Shown: positions 1 to 6,636 of the stretch, piece by piece | Layout of the letters: each line of letters begins with the position of its first letter | Position numbering within the stretch: the first letter of the stretch is position 1 | Source: Gammaproteobacteria bacterium | GTDB lineage: Bacteria; Pseudomonadota; Gammaproteobacteria; Steroidobacterales; Woeseiaceae | Direction of reading: 5' to 3' | DNA: 7,532 bases | Assembly (NCBI GenBank): GCA_030641695.1 | Contig: DAOWGY010000207.1 | Span: 1 to 7,532, forward strand | Notes under the pieces: model-generated | Told to the model about the DNA's origin: nothing | The model's input: the letters and a program-made list of their open reading frames with translations, nothing else | Database searches by the model: none | Made by a program: the position numbers and the translations under genes

Positions 1-824
1 TCGGGATGGCCGAAGAACCAGAACAGGTGCTGGAACAGGATCGGGCTACCACCCGTGTGGCCTGGATCGACGCCCATCGAGCTGATGGCCGGCATGAAGA
101 AGCTCGTCATGATGGTCTTGTCGAGGATCATCATGATGGCACTCACCAGCAAGGCCGGGAATGCGAGCAGGCCGAGTACCGTCGCCATGAAGATGCCCCA
201 GACCGATAACGGCATACGCATCAGCGTCATGCCGCGGCAACGCGCTTGCAGCACCGTCGTTACGTAGTTCAGACCGCCCATCGTGAAAGCGACGATGAAC
301 ACGCCAAGTGAACCGAGCATCAACAGAATACCGAGATCGACACCCGGAGTGCCCGGCATAATTGCCTGCGGCGGATACAGCGTCCATCCCGCGCCGGTCG
401 ACCCGCCCTCGACGAAGAAACTGGTGAGCAGGATGATGACCGACAACAGGTATACCCAGTAGCTGAGCATATTCATGTAAGGGAATACCATGTCGCGCGA
501 ACCGCACATCAACGGGATCAGGTAATTGCCGAAGCCGCCGAGAAACAGGGCCGTCAACAGGTAGATCACCATGATCATCCCGTGCATCGTGACGAACTGG
601 TAGTAATTCTCCGGGTTGATGAAGGAGAAAGAATCCGGGAAGCCGAGCTGCAGGCGCATCATTGCGGACAGGATCAGGGCGATAACGCCGACGAAGATCG
701 CCGTGATACTGTACTGCACCGCGATGACCTTGTGGTCCTGGCTCCAGATGTACTTGCTAATGAACGTTTGCGGATCGTGATGTTCGATTTCGTGATCGCG
801 ATCGGCGATTGAAACGTAGGCCAT
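1..824 (-). CDS. ctaD: Cytochrome c oxidase subunit I (haem-copper oxidase catalytic subunit), 3' part missing at left edge
   Basis: Catalytic subunit of an aa3/caa3-type terminal oxidase in the inner membrane; it reduces O2 to water and pumps protons. The window holds the first 274 codons and two bases of the next. Visible marks are the haem a ligand His81 in VTMHGMIMV, D-channel residues Asp111 and Asn118 in SRDMVFPYMN, a GWTLYPP motif, and the QHLFWFFGHP motif with CuB ligand His273. The cut codon begins GA, consistent with the Glu of HPEVY (A1-type). The other CuB ligands and remaining helices lie off the edge. The ATG at 824 has AGGAG nine bases upstream, overlapping the TAG of the subunit II gene, so the two are translationally linked. 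The soluble N-terminus is His- and Asp-rich. The usual TNHKDIG motif is replaced by SQDHKVIAVQY, which suggests an alternative oxidase class (from memory). Family assignment is firm. Confidence 0.97.
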   Translation of the reverse strand, partial: MAYVSIADRDHEIEHHDPQTFISKYIWSQDHKVIAVQYSITAIFVGVIALILSAMMRLQLGFPDSFSFINPENYYQFVTMHGMIMVIYLLTALFLGGFGNYLIPLMCGSRDMVFPYMNMLSYWVYLLSVIILLTSFFVEGGSTGAGWTLYPPQAIMPGTPGVDLGILLMLGSLGVFIVAFTMGGLNYVTTVLQARCRGMTLMRMPLSVWGIFMATVLGLLAFPALLVSAIMMILDKTIMTSFFMPAISSMGVDPGHTGGSPILFQHLFWFFGHP

Positions 825-833
825 CCGGTTGAG

Positions 834-838
834 CTCCT
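834..838 (-). promoter_or_regulatory. Ribosome binding site of ctaD, overlapping the subunit II stop codon
   Basis: AGGAG on the minus strand lies nine bases before the ATG at 824 and shares two bases with the TAG stop of the upstream gene. It fixes the ctaD start and suggests that subunits II and I are made from one message in linked fashion. Confidence 0.75.
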
Positions 839-2189
839 AGAGAGTGTTGATGTAGGCGACGAGGTCGTTGATCGCCTGATCGTCCTGCAGGGTGCGGCCC
901 ATGAAGCCCATCTGCATGCCGTAGAAATCGTTCACGTGCGAGCCACGAACGCCTTCCCTGAAATTCTGCAATTGCCGGGCAAGGTACCAATCGGTCATGC
1001 CCGCGGCGCGTGGTGCATTCAGCGCCTGCACGCCCATGCCGTCAGCGCCGTGACAATAGGCACACACCCGGTACAGTCGCGCACCTTTTTCGATGTCGCC
1101 GTCGATCGTCTTCGGTGCGGGTTCATCCGGCAGCGATCGGATATGTGCGACAACATCGGCGATTGCAGCGTCGTCCGCGAGCGCGTTCGCCATCGGCGCC
1201 ATCGTCCTGCCAAACAGATCGTCCTTGTGCGTGCCGCGCAATCCGGCCTTGTAGTTTTCGAGCTGGCGCCGCAAGTACCATTCGCTTTGGCCCGACAGCT
1301 TGGGCGCATTCAGCGCAACAAGGCCTTCGCCCTTCTGTCCGTGGCAACTGGCACAAACCACGTACCGCGAAGCGCCGGCCGCCGCATTTCCGGCTTGCCG
1401 GTTCAACGTATCAGCATAGGTCGGCTGCCCTGCGAGCCAGGATTCGAATTCACCCTGCTCCGTAACATTGACGGCGCCACGCATCGTGTGATGCGCAATA
1501 CCGCAGAGTTCCTCACATAGCACTTCGAAGCGACCGATTTTCGTGGGCGTCAGCCAGAGAAAGGTCTGCATCCCGGGAATCAGATCCATCTTCACGCGAA
1601 ATTGCGCGACGGCAAAATCGTGCAATACGTCCTTCGAGCGCAGCAGGAACTTCACCGGACGGTCGACCGGAATACGCACCTCGGGATTGAAGATGAGGAC
1701 GTCATCCCGACCGTTCGGGTCCTCGTTCACCATGCCGAACGGATTGTCCATCGTTATGAGCTCGGCCCGCACCTCGCCTAATTTGCCATCGGCGCCGGGG
1801 AATCGATACGACCAGTGCCATTGCTGGCCCACGGCTTCGACCTCGTGCGCATCCTCGGGCACGTTGACAAACTTGGCCCAGACAAGCAGCCCCGGCGTCA
1901 GCATTGCAGCGACTCCGACCGCCGTTAACAGCGTCAGCCAGCTCTCGAGCTTCTTGTTCTCCGGCTCATATTTCGCGCGCGATTCCTTTTTGTGCCGAAA
2001 CTTGATGACACACACGGCCATGAACAGATTGACCGCAACGAATATGACGCCCGTGACCCACAGCGTGATGTCGACCGTGAAATCGACCATGCCCCAGTTC
2101 GAGGCTAGCGGAGTAAATGTCCAGGGACTAAAAAGGTGAAAAAGGAGGGAACCGACAACGAGCAGGATCAATACAACAGCTAGAGGCAT
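837..2189 (-). CDS. ctaC: Cytochrome c oxidase subunit II fused to two cytochrome c4-like domains (ccaa3-type)
   Basis: Electron-entry subunit of the oxidase encoded next door; 450 aa, against roughly 250-350 for plain subunit II or forms with a single haem c. Hydrophobic segments lie at about residues 1-20, 38-62 and 83-106. The periplasmic cupredoxin domain carries QQWHW (122-126) and a full CuA site: His190, Cys225, Glu227, Cys229, His233 and Met236 in CEELCGIAHHTM. Two covalent-haem motifs follow: CASCH (279-283) and CAYCH (376-380). Each is followed by a cytochrome c4-like pattern (APKLSGQ / APRAAGM, then WYLxRQL, and a Met-rich stretch, TMAPM at 329-333 and MQMGFM at 425-430) that should hold the axial Met. 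The ATG at 2189 has GAAGGA ten bases upstream. The gene precedes ctaD by 12 bp. The dihaem extension suggests electrons from a soluble cytochrome or directly from a quinol-oxidising complex (inference). Confidence 0.96.
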   Translation of the reverse strand: MPLAVVLILLVVGSLLFHLFSPWTFTPLASNWGMVDFTVDITLWVTGVIFVAVNLFMAVCVIKFRHKKESRAKYEPENKKLESWLTLLTAVGVAAMLTPGLLVWAKFVNVPEDAHEVEAVGQQWHWSYRFPGADGKLGEVRAELITMDNPFGMVNEDPNGRDDVLIFNPEVRIPVDRPVKFLLRSKDVLHDFAVAQFRVKMDLIPGMQTFLWLTPTKIGRFEVLCEELCGIAHHTMRGAVNVTEQGEFESWLAGQPTYADTLNRQAGNAAAGASRYVVCASCHGQKGEGLVALNAPKLSGQSEWYLRRQLENYKAGLRGTHKDDLFGRTMAPMANALADDAAIADVVAHIRSLPDEPAPKTIDGDIEKGARLYRVCAYCHGADGMGVQALNAPRAAGMTDWYLARQLQNFREGVRGSHVNDFYGMQMGFMGRTLQDDQAINDLVAYINTL

Positions 2190-2394
2190 ATTTTATGCAT
2201 CCTTCAGGTGATCTTCGCAATTTGCTGCCGGCAGTGACGGGGGCCCCGCCGGTCTTGTTTTCGATTTCAGTTCGCTGCCGCTGAGCCGCAATCCCCGCAT
2301 ACGATTTTTTTGTCCCTATGGGCGAACTGACCCCGCATCCGAGGATAGTGGAATCAGTAGCGGATTTCCACAATTGACAAAGCCGAAAAGGCCT
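2190..2394. other. Intergenic region between the anti-sigma candidate and ctaC
   Basis: About 205 bp with no credible gene. On the minus strand it holds a run of seven A near 2305-2311 and a short GC-rich inverted repeat (GCCGG/CCGGC arms at about 2228-2232 and 2248-2252, with GGGGCCCC between them), which could fold in the ctaC leader. I see no good sigma-70 -35/-10 pair and no hairpin followed by a T run. It could carry an atypical promoter for the oxidase genes, or they could be read through from the sigma operon. Confidence 0.4.
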
Positions 2395-2799
2395 TTAGAA
2401 ATCGATCTCGACGTCCTCCCGAACCGCCTTTTCGGCCTTCCTGAGATCGGCCTGCAGATTCGCCAGTTCCTCGGCCAGGGGGCTTGTCAGCATGGCGGCT
2501 TCTACATTCAGATCGAGGTCGGGGTTCACCAATTGCTGCATTGCATTCACGGCAACAGGCTCGGTTACCGGACCGGTTCGATCGAGGTTGAGCAGCGCAA
2601 TCACCACCAGCGCTACTGCTGCGCCGGTGAGGCTGCTTGCCCACCACATCGAGAATGGCCGCGACGGGCGTGGCGCGGTTTCCAGCCGCTCGGGCGAGAT
2701 GTTACTCAGGGACGCACGGATTCGACTATCGAGCTCCGCGGAGACCTGCGCGTCTATGTCGGCTGCGTCTTCGCGCAGTCTTGTGGCGAGTTTATCCAT
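2395..2799 (-). CDS. One-TM protein, probable anti-sigma factor for the adjacent ECF sigma
   Basis: 134 aa, taking the ATG at 2799. Residues 1-50 are charged, helical and probably cytoplasmic. Residues 51-72 form one membrane helix (MWWASSLTGAAVALVVIALL). Residues 73-134 would be periplasmic, ending in a Leu/Glu/Lys-rich stretch (106-128) able to form a coiled coil. The ATG overlaps the sigma gene's end by eight bases (ATGGATAA), which points to translational coupling. A GTG at 2808 is possible, but GGAAG upstream is better spaced for the ATG. Position and topology fit an anti-sigma factor: N-terminal sigma-binding segment, one TM, sensor tail. There is no Cys or His, so it is not a zinc-binding (ZAS) anti-sigma. 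The N-terminus vaguely recalls proteins such as DUF3619 that sit beside ECF sigma genes (from memory, weak). Function is inferred from context. Confidence 0.7.
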   Translation of the reverse strand: MDKLATRLREDAADIDAQVSAELDSRIRASLSNISPERLETAPRPSRPFSMWWASSLTGAAVALVVIALLNLDRTGPVTEPVAVNAMQQLVNPDLDLNVEAAMLTSPLAEELANLQADLRKAEKAVREDVEIDF

Positions 2800-3340
2800 A
2801 AGCTTCACTTCCGGTCTTGTGAGCCTCGTTGTTCAATTCGGCTTCGAGCGCCCGACGGCCCCGCAGCAGGTTTACCTTGGTCCAGGACGAGGAGCGTTCG
2901 AGCACAGCGGCAATATCTTTGATCGACATGTCTTCGACGTAACGCAGCCACATGGCGGCGAAAACCTCATCCGACAGCAAGCGCTTCGCGCTGCGCCAGA
3001 GATTGTCGCGTTCGGACTGTGCAATGCAGTGCGTCAGTGGATCGCTCTGCTCGTCTCGCAGTTCGCCGAGCTCGGCGATATTCGCCGGCCTCAGCCTGGC
3101 GGCATTACGAATCGCGATCCGGTACAACCAGGTGCTGAAACGCCATTGCGGGTTGTAGGTCGCGATGTAGCGATACGCATTGATGAACGTGTCCTGCAGC
3201 GCGTCCTCGGCATCGGCATGACTGGCACAGCGTGTCATCAGGAAGCGCAACAGTCGCTCTCGATAACCGTGGACGAGTTCGGTGAACGCCTCCACGGATC
3301 CGCCCTTGGCGGCATTGATCAGGTTCAGTTCATCGCTCAC
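2792..3340 (-). CDS. ECF-type RNA polymerase sigma factor (sigma-70 family, group 4)
   Basis: 182 aa, the usual size for an extracytoplasmic-function sigma. Region 2 spans about residues 20-85 with the conserved DAEDALQDTFINAY (43-56) and the -10-recognition segment WRFSTWLYRIAIRNAAR (66-82). Region 4 spans about 115-165, with a helix-turn-helix at SIKDIAAVLERSSSWTKVNL (139-158) that should read the -35 element. There is no region 1.1 or 3. The start is GTG at 3340; no other in-frame start fits the ECF N-terminus, and the ribosome site is weak. It begins 29 bp after the secreted-protein gene and overlaps the downstream membrane protein gene by eight bases. It probably directs transcription of its own operon and unknown targets, and is restrained by the downstream membrane protein (inference). 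The ECF subgroup cannot be assigned by eye. Confidence 0.95.
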   Translation of the reverse strand: MSDELNLINAAKGGSVEAFTELVHGYRERLLRFLMTRCASHADAEDALQDTFINAYRYIATYNPQWRFSTWLYRIAIRNAARLRPANIAELGELRDEQSDPLTHCIAQSERDNLWRSAKRLLSDEVFAAMWLRYVEDMSIKDIAAVLERSSSWTKVNLLRGRRALEAELNNEAHKTGSEAYG

Positions 3341-3369
3341 GTCGTGAGCCCGCCCCGCTTCATGGCATT

Positions 3370-4293
3370 CTAGTCGTCGAGCAGCGCTACGACCGCCTCC
3401 GGATCCATCGAGACGCTGATTTTCAGTGTCGAGCCATCGACATCGACGCTCGTGCCCTGCAGGAATTGCGAAACGTCCGAGTCCATGTCATCGCTGAACA
3501 TCGTGAGGCTGATGAGCCCGCGCACGATACTGGCAAGCGACTCGGCCATCTCGGGCTGCTTCGCGATCAGCTGTGTTTCCACGGCGATTTTTCCCGCTAC
3601 GTCGGCAATCATCACGGCCACCTGCTCGGTATTTCTGAGAATATTCGACTTCCAGCCACCGTCGCCGTCCTCCTCGATCTGGTCGGCGTGCATGCCGGCC
3701 TGGATCAGGCTCTTTTCCGCAGTCAGGACAATCAGAGTACCGTTAGCGGTGTCGCGGCGCGGCAGCTTGCCCTTGCTTTCCAGCAGCGATTCCATTTTCT
3801 CACGCGTGGACGTTGCGAGGATTCGATTCTTGAGCGCGAACGTGAAATAGACACCGTTATCGAACGAGTCGATGTCGATATTGCCATTATCGCCGTGGCC
3901 TTCTCCCTCCGCGAAATAGAATGTCTTGCCCTTGTGTTGCAACGTCTCGAGGGACTCGGCGCCAGCGGCCATTGCGAGTAGCTTGTCCTGACTATCCTGG
4001 CTGATCTTGCCTTCGATCAGTACGACCGCGCCGCTTTCTTCGGCGGAGAACGCGGTAACGCTGTTCGCTTCCTTGTCGAGGTCGATTCCGGCATCGTCAC
4101 GGATGTCATCGAAGACTTCCCTCTGCAGCCAGCCATAAAGGTGTTTGCCGGCATCGGACGTGCGCATTTCCTCGAAATCAGCGTGGAAATACCAGGTCGA
4201 TGTGGCAGGTACGCCATCCGCGGACAGCTCCGCGCCTGCGAATCCGGGTAAAGCCAGCAACAGTGCGATCAGCAGCAGTCTCGACATGGTCAT
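3370..4293 (-). CDS. Secreted acidic protein of unknown family, first gene of the sigma operon
   Basis: 307 aa taking the ATG at 4293. An upstream in-frame ATG at 4320 exists, but GAGGAA lies seven bases before 4293, and starting there gives a clean signal peptide (MTMSRLLLIALLLALPGFAGA) with likely cleavage after residue 21. The mature protein is acidic, has no cysteine and no further membrane helix, and includes an Asp/Gly-rich stretch (GEGHGDNGNIDIDS, about residues 129-142). It alternates predicted strands such as GAVVLIEGKI and TLIVLTAEKS with helices, so it is probably a folded periplasmic or exported domain. It is not a lipoprotein, because there is no lipobox Cys. I do not recognise the family. 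It is 29 bp upstream of the sigma gene, so it is likely co-transcribed and could be a sigma-controlled envelope protein or the sensor input. Function unknown. Confidence 0.85.
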   Translation of the reverse strand: MTMSRLLLIALLLALPGFAGAELSADGVPATSTWYFHADFEEMRTSDAGKHLYGWLQREVFDDIRDDAGIDLDKEANSVTAFSAEESGAVVLIEGKISQDSQDKLLAMAAGAESLETLQHKGKTFYFAEGEGHGDNGNIDIDSFDNGVYFTFALKNRILATSTREKMESLLESKGKLPRRDTANGTLIVLTAEKSLIQAGMHADQIEEDGDGGWKSNILRNTEQVAVMIADVAGKIAVETQLIAKQPEMAESLASIVRGLISLTMFSDDMDSDVSQFLQGTSVDVDGSTLKISVSMDPEAVVALLDD

Positions 4294-4300
4294 GTGTGCG

Positions 4301-4306
4301 TTCCTC
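4301..4306 (-). promoter_or_regulatory. Ribosome binding site deciding the start of the secreted protein
   Basis: GAGGAA on the minus strand, seven bases before the ATG at 4293. It favours this start over the longer reading frame from 4320, whose extra nine residues (MSRRKRNAH) would lie on top of the ribosome site. Confidence 0.75.
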
Positions 4307-4325
4307 TTCCTTCTGGACATACAGG

Positions 4326-4355
4326 CTTATAGCGGCGCCGGACCCAAAAGGTTAC
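4326..4355 (-). promoter_or_regulatory. Candidate promoter of the sigma operon with ECF-like -35
   Basis: On the minus strand GTAACC (4355-4350) is followed by 16 bases and then GCTATAAG. GTAACC resembles the AAC-containing -35 elements read by several ECF sigma factors. TATAAG (4331-4326) matches the sigma-70 -10 at five of six positions, but a proper sigma-70 -35 is lacking. Transcription would begin some 25 bases before the ATG at 4293. Autoregulation by the sigma factor of this operon is an inference from placement and from the -35 alone. Confidence 0.35.
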
Positions 4356-4357
4356 AC

Positions 4358-4421
4358 GTTGGAGCGTCTCTCGACGCACGAATGGAACCAGGCGCCGTCG
4401 CGGTTCAAGAACCGCTCCAAC
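4358..4421. repeat. Nested inverted repeats between the symporter and sigma operons
   Basis: Perfect 9-bp arms (gttggagcg at 4358-4366, cgctccaac at 4413-4421) enclose about 46 bp. Two shorter palindromes overlap the arms: gcgtc-tctc-gacgc at 4364-4377, and gcggttc-aa-gaaccgc at 4400-4415. Read as minus-strand RNA, the small hairpins would have GAGA and CUUG tetraloops and would compete with the long stem. A further direct copy of the ctccaac core lies near 4433-4440. No T run follows, so this is not a standard intrinsic terminator. It could be an operator, an attenuator-like element or a 3'-end structure of the symporter message. Confidence 0.55.
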
Positions 4422-4442
4422 AGAACGAAGCTCTCCAACGAC

Positions 4443-5864
4443 CTACTTCAACGGCAGGCGGCTGACGATGACGGTGGCGAGCGCACCGACGATAAAGCCG
4501 GGAATGGCCTCGTAAAGCCCGTACGCGGCGTCTTTGAAGAACTGCACCCAGATGACGCTGGTCAGGAAACCGCCCAGCATGCCCGCTGCGACGCCCGCAC
4601 CTGTCGTCCGTTTGTCGAGCAGCAGGGCCAGCACCACGGGTCCGAATGCCGCACCGAGTCCGGACCACGAGAACAACACGAACCAGAAGATCAGCTTGTT
4701 CTCGGCCATGAACAGCGCCACCAGGACGGCAATAATACCGATGACGATGGTTACGGCCTTACCGTAAGCAGCCAGCGTTTTGTCGCTCTTTTCGCTGCCG
4801 ACAATCTTTTGCATCGTGTCACGCACGATCGCTGACGATGCAAGCAGCAACAGCGAATCGACGGTCGACATAATGGCTGACAAGACAATGATGAACAGGA
4901 CACCCGTCACTAGCGGCGGAAATAGTTCGCTTGCCAGCGTCGGAAATACCTGTTCGCGATCCGCAAGTTCGGGAAACAGCGCACGTCCCGCAATGCCGGC
5001 AGTCACAGCGCCCATCAGGAATATGAACAAGACGACAATCGACACCAGCCGCGCTTTCCTGAGCTCGTCGTCATCCCGGGCGGACATGTAGCGAATGAGT
5101 AGCTGCGGCACACCGAGAAACGGCAAACCGATTGCCGCGAGACTCACGACCGCGATCAGGCCTGCAGCACTGCCGTCCAGCTTCGCGAACATGTTCATGA
5201 ATTCGGGGTCGAGCCTGTCCAGCGAACTCACGACGCCGCCCCAGCCACCCGCCGCCTGCACAGCAACGATCGGGACAACGATCAGCCCGGCGAGCATCAG
5301 TACTCCCTGCACCACGTCCGTATAGGACACGGCCTTGTAGCCACCAACGAACGTGTAGCTGATGATGATAATGGCGCCAACGATGACGCCGAGCCGGTAA
5401 TCGACGTTGACGAAACCGCTGAATGCCTTGCCTGTGGCAACCATTTGCGCAGAAACGTAGGTTGTCACCATCACGACAATAATGACGACGGCAATTGCGC
5501 GAATGACGTGCAGGCGATCTTCGAATTTTGCCGACAATATGTCCGGTACCGTGATCGAATCGGTCTCATCGCCGAAGCGCTTCAGGCGACGGGAGATCAG
5601 TCCCCAGGAAAGTCCGATACCGATCATCTCACCGACAATGACCCAGTAGGCATGTGCGCCATACGCATAGCCCATGCCAGTCAGGCCGAGCAGCAACCAG
5701 CCGCTTTCACCCGTAGCATTGGTACTGAAAGCAACGACCCAGTACGGCAGCTTCTTGCCGGCCAGGTAAAAGCCCTTCAGTGAATGGGTCTCGTCGCGGC
5801 TCCAGATCGCGAGCGCCGCCAGTATCGCGAGGTATCCGACGAGTACGGCGACAGTGACCGTCAT
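4443..5864 (-). CDS. Sodium:solute symporter, SSS family (PutP-like)
   Basis: 473 aa inner-membrane carrier of the LeuT fold, close in pattern to E. coli proline/Na+ symporter PutP: FYLAGKKLP near the N-terminus, ESGWLLLGLTG (53-63), SYTFVGGYKAVSYTDVVQG (169-187), the Ile-Arg-Tyr-Met segment (257-260), IMSTVDSLLLL (331-341) and SGLGAAFGPVVL (401-412). About a dozen hydrophobic segments are visible. Ser333/Thr334 match PutP Ser340/Thr341 of the sodium site, and Ser54 matches Ser57. The position of PutP Asp55 is Gly52, with Glu53 one residue on, so the sodium site may be altered. The ATG overlaps the TGA of the phosphatidyltransferase gene (ATGA), and AGGA abuts the ATG too closely for normal initiation, so coupled translation is likely. 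Family assignment is solid. The substrate is unknown; proline, another amino acid or an organic solute are possible. Confidence 0.93.
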   Translation of the reverse strand: MTVTVAVLVGYLAILAALAIWSRDETHSLKGFYLAGKKLPYWVVAFSTNATGESGWLLLGLTGMGYAYGAHAYWVIVGEMIGIGLSWGLISRRLKRFGDETDSITVPDILSAKFEDRLHVIRAIAVVIIVVMVTTYVSAQMVATGKAFSGFVNVDYRLGVIVGAIIIISYTFVGGYKAVSYTDVVQGVLMLAGLIVVPIVAVQAAGGWGGVVSSLDRLDPEFMNMFAKLDGSAAGLIAVVSLAAIGLPFLGVPQLLIRYMSARDDDELRKARLVSIVVLFIFLMGAVTAGIAGRALFPELADREQVFPTLASELFPPLVTGVLFIIVLSAIMSTVDSLLLLASSAIVRDTMQKIVGSEKSDKTLAAYGKAVTIVIGIIAVLVALFMAENKLIFWFVLFSWSGLGAAFGPVVLALLLDKRTTGAGVAAGMLGGFLTSVIWVQFFKDAAYGLYEAIPGFIVGALATVIVSRLPLK

Positions 5865-6619
5865 TCCTGGTTATCGGGTGCGACTGGCTTCGAAATGCGT
5901 CCCGCGATGATTCCTGCGACAAGCAGGAATATGCCAATGCCGAACAGGTACTCAGGCCAGGAGCGTGTCACGCCACAATAAAAAATGAGCGCGATATTCA
6001 CGGTCTGGAATACATTGATGAACTTGCTGTCACGTATTACGGCCTTGGGAAAGCGAATCCGCGAGACCATCAGGATCGCAAGCACGAACAACAGCACTGG
6101 CAGATAGAGTTTGAGCGGCATGCCGATGGCGATTTGCTCGTGATGCAACAGCACGAGTACCAGCGATGACAACATACCGCCGCCGGCTGCCGTAATCGGC
6201 ACGCCGGCGAACCAGCCACGCTCCGGTTTCGAGGTTGGCAGGTTGAATCGCGCAAGTCGCATGGCACCCGCGAGTGCGAAAACTCCGGATGCGACGGCCA
6301 GCACCCAGAATTGTCCACTGTCATATTCGATGCCACCGATCTGCATGCCGGCATTCAAAACGAGAATCGCGGGCGCCACGCCGAACGCGACCAGATCGGC
6401 CATCGAATCGAATTCCGCACCGAAACTCGACGTTGCTTTGAGAATGCGCGCCGCCACACCGTCCATGGTATCCAGCAGGCCGCACCATACGATCATCCAT
6501 GCCGCGAGCTCGAGGTATTCCAAACCGCCGAGCTGCGTCGTGACAATCGATGCAATGCCCAACAGCAGGCTGAGCGCCGTGAAGCTGTTGGGAATCGTAT
6601 AGCGGAGTACTTTTTTCAA
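5861..6619 (-). CDS. pssA: CDP-alcohol phosphatidyltransferase, probable type II phosphatidylserine synthase
   Basis: 252 aa polytopic membrane enzyme that should transfer phosphatidyl from CDP-diacylglycerol to serine, the first step towards phosphatidylethanolamine. The complete CDP-alcohol motif D-x2-DG-x2-AR-x8-G-x3-D-x3-D is present: Asp50, Asp53, Gly54, Ala57, Arg58, Gly67, Asp71 and Asp75. MRLARFN further on is typical of PssA rather than of phosphatidylglycerophosphate synthase. Seven to eight hydrophobic segments are visible. The start is TTG at 6619. Upstream in frame there is no ATG or GTG back to a stop, and LKKVLRYTIPNSFTALS gives the expected PssA N-terminus. No clear ribosome site precedes the TTG; a seven-codon reading frame ends across it. 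The gene follows the PDZ gene by 78 bp and overlaps the symporter start by four. Serine as acceptor is likely but not proven by sequence alone. Confidence 0.92.
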   Translation of the reverse strand: MKKVLRYTIPNSFTALSLLLGIASIVTTQLGGLEYLELAAWMIVWCGLLDTMDGVAARILKATSSFGAEFDSMADLVAFGVAPAILVLNAGMQIGGIEYDSGQFWVLAVASGVFALAGAMRLARFNLPTSKPERGWFAGVPITAAGGGMLSSLVLVLLHHEQIAIGMPLKLYLPVLLFVLAILMVSRIRFPKAVIRDSKFINVFQTVNIALIFYCGVTRSWPEYLFGIGIFLLVAGIIAGRISKPVAPDNQE

Positions 6620-6636
6620 GAGCGGCGCACACCCAT
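6616..6636 (-). other. Seven-codon reading frame overlapping the pssA TTG start
   Basis: ATG GGT GTG CGC CGC TCT TGA (MGVRRS, stop) ends across the pssA TTG, sharing the bases TTGA. GAGG lies about ten to eleven bases before its ATG. Because pssA itself lacks a clear ribosome site, ribosomes ending here could restart on the TTG. It may equally be chance. Confidence 0.2.

Noticed and set aside
936..1520. Plus-strand open frame opposite ctaC
   Set aside because: Complement of conserved cytochrome c coding sequence; composition is Arg/His-rich without domain signals.
2190..2218. TTGCGA, 17 bases, CATAAA as a sigma-70 promoter for ctaC
   Set aside because: The -10 would sit on the start codon and the -35 just behind the ribosome site, so transcription would begin inside the gene.
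2374..2392. AAAGGCC-TTTTC-GGCTTT just after the anti-sigma stop as an intrinsic terminator
   Set aside because: The stem needs a bulged G and the only T run is inside the arm; no U-tract follows. A similar string also occurs inside the gene near 2424-2440, so it may be chance.
2373..2403. TTGACA on the plus strand near 2375 as a promoter
   Set aside because: No acceptable -10 follows, and no plus-strand gene lies downstream; the region is covered by the minus-strand anti-sigma gene.
2492..3373. Long plus-strand open frame of 293 codons
   Set aside because: It is antisense to the sigma and anti-sigma genes, whose products have clear family or topology signals; its translation has no recognisable motif.
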